Assembly (NCBI GenBank): GCA_937875035.1
Contig: CALNCF010000459.1
Span: forward strand, 1-8,268
Origin: an uncultured Sphingobacteriaceae bacterium
GTDB lineage: Bacteria; Bacteroidota; Bacteroidia; Sphingobacteriales; Sphingobacteriaceae
DNA length: 8,268 bases
Reading direction: 5' to 3'
This document shows positions 1-5,974 of this stretch, in pieces. A model generated the notes under the pieces. It searched no databases. It was not told where the DNA came from and was given only the letters and a program-made list of their open reading frames with translations. A program made the position numbers and the translations under genes. Positions within the stretch are counted from its first letter, which is position 1. Each line of letters starts with the position of its first letter.

Positions 1-299
1 TCTTTATCCAGGTTGAACTCCACGGTGATCACACTGGATCCCTGGTTGCTGGAAGATGAAATATTTTTGATCCCGTCGATGCTGTTGATCGCTTTTTCGA
101 GCGGTTCGGTGATCTGCGATTCAATGATATCGGCATTCGCACCCGGGTAGCTGGTCCGTACGGAAACAATAGGAGGGTCGATGGAAGGGTATTCCCTCAC
201 ACCTAAAAAGGTAAAGCCAATGATCCCGAACAGGAGAATGAGCAGGTTCATGACAATGGCCAGTACCGGCCGCTTTATACTGGTGGTTGATATACTCAT
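1..299 (-). CDS. RND efflux transporter permease, N-terminal part (partial)
   Basis: This is the start of an inner-membrane RND pump subunit (AcrB/MexB-like, HAE-1 type), which uses the proton gradient to export drugs or other hydrophobic compounds. Only 99 codons are in the window; the gene runs off the left edge. The translation begins MSISTTSIKRPVLAIVMNLL. It has the short cytoplasmic N-terminus with a KRPV-type motif, the first transmembrane helix (about residues 11-31), and then the REYPSIDPPIVSV segment. The porter-domain start follows (TSYPGANADIIESQITEPLEKAINSIDGI), which is very characteristic of the family. The ATG lies 10 bp after the stop of the fusion-protein gene, so the two are almost certainly cotranscribed and work as one pump. 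There is no Shine-Dalgarno sequence, as usual in Bacteroidota. Substrate cannot be told from this fragment. Confidence 0.93.
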   Translation of the reverse strand, partial: MSISTTSIKRPVLAIVMNLLILLFGIIGFTFLGVREYPSIDPPIVSVRTSYPGANADIIESQITEPLEKAINSIDGIKNISSSSNQGSSVITVEFNLDK

Positions 300-309
300 G
301 GAGGGCTGC

Positions 310-1383
310 TTATCGGTTTACAATGGTTACTTTCACAGGCATCCCTGTTTTCAGGGACATGATCCCTGTGGTCAGCACGGTATCGCCGGGCTTAATGCCT
401 GCGCTTACCAGCACATCTTTTTCGGTACGGGCAGTGGTTTCCACTTCCACATCCTTCGCCAGTCCGTTCTCCATGATAAATACTTTCTTACCCTTTAATA
501 CAGGTACAATCGCTTCGCTCGGAACCAGCAAGGCATCCTTGATGGAAGAGAGCGGCAGGTCGATCTTGGCAAAGGACCCAGGGAGCAGCTTACCATCGCT
601 GTTGCCTGCCAGTGCTTTAAGCTGGATGGTACGGGTGGCTATATTGATAGAGGGTTCGATGGCGAACACCTGCGCGTTAAATACTTCTGCGGATGAAGAG
701 GTGGTAAATGTGAGCTTCGTATTCAGAGGGATACGGTTCGCGTATTTTTCAGGGATGGAAAAGGTGATCTTTACCGGGTTCGCATTCACGAGGCTGGTAA
801 TAACGGTAGCCGAGGTTACGTATTCGCCTTCGGAAATGGAACGTAAGCCGATCTTCCCGCTGAAGGGTGCACGGATGGAAGTTTTGGATAGCTGGGCTTT
901 GATCAGCTGAGTCTGCGCCTGTAAGGATTTAAGATCGGCAAGGGTAGCGTCGTACTCCTGCTGGCTGATCGCTTCTTTCTGCAAAAGCATCTTGGAGCGA
1001 TATTCGTTCTCTTTGGCGAGGTTCTCCCGGGTGGTCGCCTGCAGCAGCTGGGCCTGCAGCTCATCATCATTGATCTTGATAAGCATGTCGCCCTTGTTTA
1101 CCAGGGTACCCTCCTTAAAGAAAATGGTCTTTACGATCCCCGAGATCTCTGTCCGTATCTGTACCTGCTCATTGGCTTCGATCGACCCGGAAACACTCAG
1201 CGTATTGTCGAAGTGCTGCGGTGTAACCACTACCCCGTTCACACTGATCGGAGGCATTTTAGCGCCCTTGCCTGCCGCACCGCTGGTGGCGGCCGCCTGG
1301 CTTTTGTTCGATTGGACCCGGTTATATATTAAATAGCCTACAACAATAAGTATGGCCGCATAGATGAGATATTTTATTTTCAT
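310..1383 (-). CDS. RND efflux periplasmic adaptor (membrane fusion protein, HlyD/AcrA family)
   Basis: This 357-residue protein links the RND permease to an outer-membrane TolC-like channel across the periplasm. An uncleaved-looking hydrophobic N-terminus (about residues 5-20, YLIYAAILIVVGYLIY) anchors it, followed by an Ala/Gly/Ser linker to about residue 43. The family layout follows: a lipoyl half-motif (SGSIEANEQVQIRTEISGIV, about 65-84, then FKEGTLVNKGDMLIKI); a coiled-coil hairpin rich in Gln, Leu and Lys (about 107-167); the second lipoyl half (IRAPFSGKIGLRSISEGEYV, about 170-189); a beta-barrel with INIATRTIQLKA and LLPGSFAKI (about 247-274); and the membrane-proximal domain starting LLVPSEAIV (about 285). 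Length is normal for the family. It is the first gene of the efflux operon, with the permease 10 bp downstream. No TolC-type gene is visible, so it may lie beyond the left edge or elsewhere. The start at 1383 fits directly before the membrane anchor. Confidence 0.95.
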   Translation of the reverse strand: MKIKYLIYAAILIVVGYLIYNRVQSNKSQAAATSGAAGKGAKMPPISVNGVVVTPQHFDNTLSVSGSIEANEQVQIRTEISGIVKTIFFKEGTLVNKGDMLIKINDDELQAQLLQATTRENLAKENEYRSKMLLQKEAISQQEYDATLADLKSLQAQTQLIKAQLSKTSIRAPFSGKIGLRSISEGEYVTSATVITSLVNANPVKITFSIPEKYANRIPLNTKLTFTTSSSAEVFNAQVFAIEPSINIATRTIQLKALAGNSDGKLLPGSFAKIDLPLSSIKDALLVPSEAIVPVLKGKKVFIMENGLAKDVEVETTARTEKDVLVSAGIKPGDTVLTTGIMSLKTGMPVKVTIVNR

Positions 1384-1502
1384 ATCGTATTATTTCAGTT
1401 TTGTGGGTGGTATTCCGGGTACTTCTTCGCACTGGGTATCGGGGCAGCAACTTCTTTAGATACACAAACATCTTTTGGTTTAAGCCAGGGGCTGCTTCTT
1501 TT

Positions 1503-1537
1503 TTCCCTGACCAGATCTATACGGTATGGTCAGGGAA
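1503..1537. repeat. Inverted repeat / stem-loop in the efflux-operon leader region
   Basis: TTCCCTGACCA (1503-1513) is exactly complementary to TGGTCAGGGAA (1527-1537), with a 13-base spacer. The stem is GC-containing and would be stable in RNA. A run of T lies just before it on the plus strand, so on the minus-strand transcript it is followed by A, not U. It therefore does not look like an intrinsic terminator in either direction. It lies 120 bp upstream of the fusion-protein ATG and could be a 5' leader structure or a regulator-binding site. Function is unknown. Confidence 0.55.
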
Positions 1538-1622
1538 GTATCCGGTACAGGCCTGCGCTCTTAACAGGAAAACCGCTATTTCTGTTTTAGCGAAAAATGA
1601 ATGTATCAAGGATATTACCGCC

Positions 1623-1630
1623 CAAATATA
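1623..1630 (-). promoter_or_regulatory. Candidate -7 element for the efflux operon
   Basis: On the minus strand this reads TATATTTG, an exact match to the Bacteroidota -7 consensus TAnnTTTG. No TTG-type -33 element is found 17-21 bp upstream, so the call is weak. If real, it would give the fusion-protein mRNA a leader of roughly 230 bases that contains the 1503-1537 stem-loop. Confidence 0.25.
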
Positions 1631-1670
1631 CCCCTCCTTCACTATTAATTTTATTCCTGCTGATAAAAAT

Positions 1671-1678
1671 TAACTTTG
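1671..1678 (+). promoter_or_regulatory. Candidate -7 element for the M61 peptidase gene
   Basis: TAACTTTG matches the Bacteroidota -7 consensus TAnnTTTG exactly. The region 19 bp upstream is T-rich (TTTTA near 1649-1653) but has no true TTG. Transcription would start near 1683-1685, giving a short leader of about 13 bases before the ATG at 1697. This position argues against translation from the in-frame TTG at 1676, which lies inside the promoter element. Confidence 0.45.
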
Positions 1679-1696
1679 TTTGAAATTTTTTTGCTC

Positions 1697-3493
1697 ATGA
1701 ATTTTAAAGGAATCCCTTCATTTTTAATTGTAATCATATCTGTTATGATGATGTCGCAAACGGCGCAGGCTGCCGTAAAGATCAATTACCAGCTTTCCTT
1801 CCCGGAAGCGCAGGCCCATTATGTAGAGGTAGAAATGTCGATCCGCAACCTCGACCAGGCCTATACCGATGTAAAGATGCCGGTGTGGACCCCGGGCTCA
1901 TACCTGGTGCGCGAGTTCGCCCGACATGTAGAAGGCTTTAGGGCGCAAGCCCCTGACGGAAAGGCGTTACGCGCTGAAAAGATCAGCAAGAATACCTGGA
2001 GGGTGTACCACGAAAAGATCGCCGACCTGAAGATCAATTACCGCGTATATGCCTTTGAGCTGACGGTAAGAACCAGCTTTATCGATGCCAGTCATGCCTT
2101 TTTGAGCAGCACCAGCATCTTCATGTATCCCGACGGGATGCTGAACCTGCCTTCGGAGATCAAGATCATCCCTCATAAAGACTGGAAGAAGATCTCTACC
2201 AGCCTCGATTCGAAGAAAGGCGATCCTTATACCCTGTACGCTCCTGATTATGATGTGCTTGGTGATTCTCCGATCGAGATCGGCAACCAGGATATTATCG
2301 AGTTCACGGCAGCAGGTGTTCCGCATTACGTGGCAATGGTTGGTCCGGGCAGCTACGACCGCGAGAAGATTATCAGAGACTTCACCAGGATCATCGAAGA
2401 ATCGACGAAGATCTTCGGAAAGCACCCTTGCAAGAACTACACCTTTATCGTGCATAATGTGCCTTCGGGCGGTGGCGGACTCGAGCACCTGAACTCCACT
2501 ACAGTGCAGACCCAGCGGTTTTCGTATTCGGCAGAGGCTACCTATAACTCGTTCCTCGGGTTGATCGCGCATGAGTACTTTCATTTATGGAATGTAAAAC
2601 GTCTGAGACCGGCAGCCCTGGGCCCGTTCGATTATGATACCGAGAATTACACCCGTGCGTTATGGGTGTCGGAAGGATTTACCGCTTTTTATGATAACTG
2701 GCTGGTGCGTCGTGCGGGCTTTTATACAGTGGATAAATACCTGGAGCTGATGGCGGCTGACTTTACGAAGCAGACGAACCTTGCCGGGAACAATGTACAG
2801 CCGCTGAGCGAATCCAGCTTCGACGCGTGGATCAAATATTATCGCCGTAACGAGAACTCGAATAATTCGCAGGTGTCGTATTATGACAAGGGTAGCCTGG
2901 CCGCAGCGCTGATCAACCTGGAGATCCTGCACCAGACCCAGGGGCAAAAGAGCCTGGACGATGTGATGAAGTATATGTATGATGAATACTATACGAAGCT
3001 GAACCGAGGCTTTACCGATGCAGAAATGAAGAAGGCCATCGAGCAGTTCGCAGGTGTGTCGTTCGATGCATTCTATGCTTCCTATATTGATGGTACCGGA
3101 CCTTTCGACTACAACAAATACCTCGACTATGCCGGGCTGAAATTAACGGATCAGAATGCCGGTAAGAATGATCTGTACCTCGGAGCGAATACTTCGGCTA
3201 CCGGTGGTAAGGTAATGGTTACCGCTGTTACGGCCGGAAGCCCTGCTTATCAATATGGCCTGAACGTGAACGATGAGATCCTGGCGATAGACGGGTATCG
3301 TGTAGACGACCTCGCGAAAATGCTCAACCTGAAAAAAACGGGTGATACTATTAAAATGATGGTGAGCCGCGACGGGATGATCCGTACCCTCGATATTGTT
3401 TTAGCAAAGGACCCAAATGTGAAATACAAGCTGGAGCGCGTAGCCCAGCCTACCCCGGCACAGGATGCCGTATATAAGGCCTGGGTGAAATAA
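1697..3493 (+). CDS. M61 family metallopeptidase with PDZ domain (glycyl aminopeptidase-like), exported
   Basis: This 598-residue zinc peptidase probably acts on peptides in the periplasm or at the cell surface; M61 members are known for aminopeptidase activity with a preference for N-terminal Gly/Ala. A signal peptide spans residues 1-25 (hydrophobic core about 9-19, then AQA|AV). The N-terminal beta domain carries the family motif WTPGSYLVREFAR (64-76). The catalytic domain has a GGGG stretch followed by LEHLNS (258-267), the zinc motif HEYFHLWNVK (H292, E293, H296) and the third ligand Glu in WVSEGFTAFY (E326), so all expected catalytic residues are present. A PDZ domain follows at about 503-578 (GGKVMVTAVTAGSPA, then GLNVNDEILAIDG). 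An in-frame TTG at 1676 would add seven residues, but it sits in the likely promoter, so I prefer the ATG at 1697. The gene is monocistronic, facing a convergent neighbour beyond a long palindrome. Physiological substrate is unknown. Confidence 0.94.
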   Translation: MNFKGIPSFLIVIISVMMMSQTAQAAVKINYQLSFPEAQAHYVEVEMSIRNLDQAYTDVKMPVWTPGSYLVREFARHVEGFRAQAPDGKALRAEKISKNTWRVYHEKIADLKINYRVYAFELTVRTSFIDASHAFLSSTSIFMYPDGMLNLPSEIKIIPHKDWKKISTSLDSKKGDPYTLYAPDYDVLGDSPIEIGNQDIIEFTAAGVPHYVAMVGPGSYDREKIIRDFTRIIEESTKIFGKHPCKNYTFIVHNVPSGGGGLEHLNSTTVQTQRFSYSAEATYNSFLGLIAHEYFHLWNVKRLRPAALGPFDYDTENYTRALWVSEGFTAFYDNWLVRRAGFYTVDKYLELMAADFTKQTNLAGNNVQPLSESSFDAWIKYYRRNENSNNSQVSYYDKGSLAAALINLEILHQTQGQKSLDDVMKYMYDEYYTKLNRGFTDAEMKKAIEQFAGVSFDAFYASYIDGTGPFDYNKYLDYAGLKLTDQNAGKNDLYLGANTSATGGKVMVTAVTAGSPAYQYGLNVNDEILAIDGYRVDDLAKMLNLKKTGDTIKMMVSRDGMIRTLDIVLAKDPNVKYKLERVAQPTPAQDAVYKAWVK

Positions 3494-3512
3494 AAAGATA
3501 GTTTCCCGCAAT

Positions 3513-3550
3513 ATACGAAGGTACTCATGTATACATGAGTACCTTCGTAT
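3513..3550. terminator. Perfect 38-bp palindrome between convergent genes; likely bidirectional terminator
   Basis: Bases 3513-3531 are exactly complementary to 3532-3550: two 19-base arms with no spacer, centred on GTATAC. As RNA it would fold into a long hairpin with a small terminal loop. It starts 20 bp after the M61 stop and lies 68 bp beyond the stop of the convergent gene, the expected place for a terminator shared by both. Downstream sequence is AT-rich in both directions but has no clean U-tract, so a protein-binding or mobile-element-derived palindrome remains possible. Confidence 0.6.
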
Positions 3551-3617
3551 TGAATATGGATATTATTATGTTTTATTGTAACAGTAAATATTCAGAATAT
3601 ATAAGTATATGCTTGTT

Positions 3618-5189
3618 CTATTGCTTTAAGTAATCGTTTAGGGTGGTCAGTTTGCGGAGGAGTTCTGTATTATAAGGCGATATTTTTAACCCGCGTTGTA
3701 AGTAGTTTTTGGCTTGTGTATATTCCCTGTTTCGAACGCATAATGAGGATCCGTTTCCATATGCAAATCCGATTGCTTCGGAATCGGGAGATACATCATA
3801 AATGTTAGCAAACTCTTCGGATTTTTTCAAATATTCATTTCCTGATTTCTTGTTGTTTATCATGAATAGTTCTCCGGCTTGTTTCAGGTAGCATCTGTAA
3901 ATTTCCTCAGTAAATTTTTTATTACTATGCAGGAAATCATATTTACTAAAATAACTGTACAACATATCACCGCATTGGGCTTTCGATGAGGCTTTTTCCA
4001 GTATAATAAGAGCAAGAAAGCCAATAGTTTCATGTTGCTCCTTATCAATTGTCAATGCAGTTAAAAGATTAGACGTTGCTTTTTCAAAGTTGCCGCTTAG
4101 ATAGGATATCCGTCCTTTTTGAGAATAAAAAATAAATGAAATTCTTTTAATGAGCGATGTGTCGCTTATACTGCTGACAAGACGTTCATAGATGGTGTCA
4201 TAATATACTTCATTGTTTTTTTCAATAAGAAACCGTTGAGTAATTACCCCGAAGTTGTGGACGAGTATGTCCTCCGCTTTTTTACCCTGCTGGTATAGAT
4301 AAGCACGGGTATATAGATTTACATCCGCTGTGTCTGACATATGTGCTCCTGAGAGTTGTGCGCCGGCGGCTTCATTCAAGAGCATTTTAATTCGATTGGA
4401 GGGATAGAGATAATACGCTTTGGTTAACTGGTCAAACGCATCGTTATATTGCTGTTTTTGCATCAATGCTACACCGTAGTTGTAATATTGAAGACCTGCC
4501 AGCTGTATCAGGGATATATCATCCTGGTCATAATAGTATTTTTGAAAGGCGGCATTTTTGCCAAGAGTGTTAATTTCTTCTTGAGTGATTGACTTTCCAT
4601 CTAAAAGGTAATCAAGGTAATGCTTTTTATATTTTTCATCAGGCAGAAAATATCCTGCATTTGGACTAGTCGTTTCTATTGTAATATTCATACCACCCGG
4701 GTCAGCGATAAGATAAACATGTGTTGGTGCTTCTTTAATACTATAAGGTACATGGTACCTGCTGAATGCCATAGCGTATAAAGCAGATGCTGTTACACAA
4801 TTATAGGTACCATCATTGAGAGTGTTAAAGTAAGATTCTAACTCATATTTCTTCAGAAATTTTTTATGGGTAAAATGGAATAGATCCTTGATAAATCTGC
4901 TTCCGGAATTTTTGTTCGCATATCCCTTATAAAAATCATCCGATACTGTAAGGATTTTTTTCTTTATATCAGACAGTTTTTCCTCGTCTGAAGTAGGGTC
5001 AACGGTCATGAAAATGCCGATGGTATCTAATATCTTATTGGTTTCATAATTTGTGAAAATATTTTTTTCGAGCTGGGAGTGGAAGCGCAGAATTTTAAAT
5101 TCTGGCGTATTCTGAGCGGTGAGTTGGGAGAATGTCAAAACTTGAATGATTGAAAGTCCCCAGATTTTAAGCTTTTTAGAGAAAAACAT
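3618..5189 (-). CDS. Exported transglutaminase-like / TPR protein of unknown function
   Basis: I do not recognise this gene as a named family. From the ATG at 5189 it is 523 residues. It starts with a signal peptide (MFFSKKLKIWGLSIIQVL, cleavage probably near LTAQ|N, residue 26). The N-terminal half resembles a transglutaminase-like (papain-fold) domain: Cys131 in GTYNCVTASALYAMAFSR, His157 in EAPTHVYLIAD, and an acidic or amide residue soon after (Glu172 or Asn177 in NITIETTSPNAG). This spacing fits a Cys-His-Asp/Glu/Asn site. The C-terminal half is helical with TPR-like repeats at about 236-270 (YYNYGVALMQKQQYNDAFDQ), 358-385 (GRISYLSGNFEKATSNLL) and 482-515 (CVRNREYTQAKNYLQRGL). An upstream in-frame ATG at 5249 would add 20 residues, but it would precede the likely promoter and spoil the signal peptide. 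Base composition is clearly AT-richer than both flanks, suggesting separate origin. It may process or bind a peptide or cell-wall partner, but this is speculative. Confidence 0.8.
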   Translation of the reverse strand: MFFSKKLKIWGLSIIQVLTFSQLTAQNTPEFKILRFHSQLEKNIFTNYETNKILDTIGIFMTVDPTSDEEKLSDIKKKILTVSDDFYKGYANKNSGSRFIKDLFHFTHKKFLKKYELESYFNTLNDGTYNCVTASALYAMAFSRYHVPYSIKEAPTHVYLIADPGGMNITIETTSPNAGYFLPDEKYKKHYLDYLLDGKSITQEEINTLGKNAAFQKYYYDQDDISLIQLAGLQYYNYGVALMQKQQYNDAFDQLTKAYYLYPSNRIKMLLNEAAGAQLSGAHMSDTADVNLYTRAYLYQQGKKAEDILVHNFGVITQRFLIEKNNEVYYDTIYERLVSSISDTSLIKRISFIFYSQKGRISYLSGNFEKATSNLLTALTIDKEQHETIGFLALIILEKASSKAQCGDMLYSYFSKYDFLHSNKKFTEEIYRCYLKQAGELFMINNKKSGNEYLKKSEEFANIYDVSPDSEAIGFAYGNGSSLCVRNREYTQAKNYLQRGLKISPYNTELLRKLTTLNDYLKQ

Positions 5190-5211
5190 TGATGTGACGA
5201 ATTGGTAGCGC

Positions 5212-5241
5212 CTAATATAGCTAAAATGAAACAGATAGCAA
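5212..5241 (-). promoter_or_regulatory. Candidate promoter of the transglutaminase/TPR gene
   Basis: Read on the minus strand, TTG (5241-5239) is followed after exactly 19 bases by TATATTAG (5219-5212). This differs from the Bacteroidota -7 consensus TAnnTTTG at one base. Transcription would start near 5205, about 16 bases before the ATG at 5189. That supports 5189 rather than 5249 as the start codon. Confidence 0.45.
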
Positions 5242-5379
5242 CTTCGCATACGCTTGTCGCAGTGTTATGATGCTAGAGGAATAAGAGCGCTTTATTTACC
5301 AAGATTTCCAAGTTTATTCGTCTGATCCACAGCTGCCTTTATTCTTTTAATTTGTTATTGAGTTATCGTTTTTTGAATG

Positions 5380-5401
5380 GGTATGGAATACCGACATCGG
5401 T
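5380..5401. repeat. Two overlapping small inverted repeats
   Basis: GGTAT-gga-ATACC (5380-5392) and ACCGA-ca-TCGGT (5390-5401) are each perfect 5-bp-arm hairpins that share three bases, so both cannot form fully in one RNA molecule. They lie in the 3' flank of the DUF4442 gene. No U-tract follows on the minus strand, and both may be chance. Confidence 0.25.
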
Positions 5402-5459
5402 GAACAAAATTGATTGAAGCCGATAGAGCTAGTCCACGTATACCTGTATTGAACAGATA

Positions 5460-5969
5460 TCACACCTTCGTCTTTACCTTATCCCAGCTTTTGATCTGCC
5501 AGTTTACCCTTGCCGTGCATAAATGATTATGTGCGGTATCGTATACTTCGAGGCTGAAGCTTTTCAGCATCTGCTCACTATGCTGCAACCCCTGGATAAT
5601 TTCTTCTTCCAGCACTTTCCGGTCGATATTGAAGTTCACTATACCATCTGTCTTTCCCTGGAAATGATATTCCATAGAGAGGTCTTTCATGATGATGCGA
5701 TAACGGTCCGCGCCTACATGGCTGATCAGCAGCAATCCGCAGGCATACTCGCACAGCGTAGCCAGTCCGCAGGCATGCAAACCTTTTAAATGATTCAGGT
5801 TCGCGCGCTTATAGGGAAGCCGCACCCGGATATGCTCATCGCTGATATCGGTAATGGTTAAGCCATGTGGGTTGTTAAAGGGGATGGCACGCCGCAGCGC
5901 GATGTTGAGCACCCGGCGCCAGAATGCTGAATACTTTGATTTCCTGAGTAATGACTGTAGCTGAAGCAT
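5460..5969 (-). CDS. DUF4442 family hotdog-fold (thioesterase-like) protein
   Basis: The 169-residue product resembles DUF4442 proteins, relatives of 4HBT-type acyl-CoA thioesterases. Visible hallmarks are the N-terminal helix region leading to IPFNNPHGLTITDISDEHIRVRLPYKRANLNH (about 29-60). The central helix region follows as LKGLHACGLATLCEYACGLLL (61-81), equivalent to the hotdog helix that carries the active-site region in the superfamily. After it come beta strands to the C-terminus (MEYHFQGKTDGIVNFNI, VYDTAHNHLCTARVNWQIKSW). The role would be hydrolysis or binding of an acyl thioester in the cytoplasm; no substrate can be read from sequence. The frame is open further upstream to 6089, but that would overlap the previous gene by 115 bp with non-family, Arg/Asp/Gln-rich sequence. 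The ATG at 5969 lies only 5 bp after the monooxygenase stop, so the two are one operon and translation is probably coupled. Confidence 0.8.
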   Translation of the reverse strand: MLQLQSLLRKSKYSAFWRRVLNIALRRAIPFNNPHGLTITDISDEHIRVRLPYKRANLNHLKGLHACGLATLCEYACGLLLISHVGADRYRIIMKDLSMEYHFQGKTDGIVNFNIDRKVLEEEIIQGLQHSEQMLKSFSLEVYDTAHNHLCTARVNWQIKSWDKVKTKV

Positions 5970-5974
5970 AATGT

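Larger units (their letters stand above)
1384..1696. other. Divergent intergenic region between efflux operon and M61 peptidase
   Basis: This 313-bp stretch separates two divergently transcribed genes. I see no convincing gene in it. A 90-codon open frame on the plus strand (1401-1673) has no recognisable domain and would cover the promoter of the peptidase gene, so I treat it as chance. What the region does hold is an 11-bp-arm inverted repeat (1503-1537), a minus-facing -7 match TATATTTG (1630-1623) and a plus-facing -7 match TAACTTTG (1671-1678). A weaker CGCTA/TAGCG repeat sits at 1574-1592. Confidence 0.6.
5190..5459. other. Intergenic region upstream of the transglutaminase/TPR gene
   Basis: These 270 bp separate two genes read in the same direction. 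No coding frame or RNA gene is convincing. The region contains the candidate promoter for the downstream gene (5212-5241) and two small overlapping inverted repeats (5380-5401), 59 bp or more past the DUF4442 stop. No clear terminator with a U-tract was found for the DUF4442 gene. Confidence 0.5.

Noticed and set aside
287..910. Plus-strand open frame of 207 codons
   Set aside because: It lies antisense to the membrane fusion protein gene, whose translation matches a known family from end to end; the plus-strand product is Ser/Thr-rich with no domain.
1503..1537. Intrinsic terminator
   Set aside because: The stem is good but no U-tract follows it on either strand, and both neighbouring genes start, rather than end, at this region.
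1401..1673. Plus-strand open frame of 90 codons in the efflux/M61 intergenic region
   Set aside because: No recognisable domain, no promoter for it, and it spans the inverted repeat and ends at the -7 element of the peptidase gene.
1676..1696. TTG start for the M61 peptidase
   Set aside because: The codon falls within the TAACTTTG promoter element, and the ATG at 1697 gives a normal signal peptide.
1967..2584. Minus-strand open frame of 205 codons
   Set aside because: Antisense to the M61 catalytic region; the product is an Arg/Asp/Val-rich shadow without family features.
3494..5459. Insertion sequence or integrative element
   Set aside because: The AT-rich segment has no transposase or integrase frame, no terminal inverted repeats pairing its two ends, and no visible target duplication.
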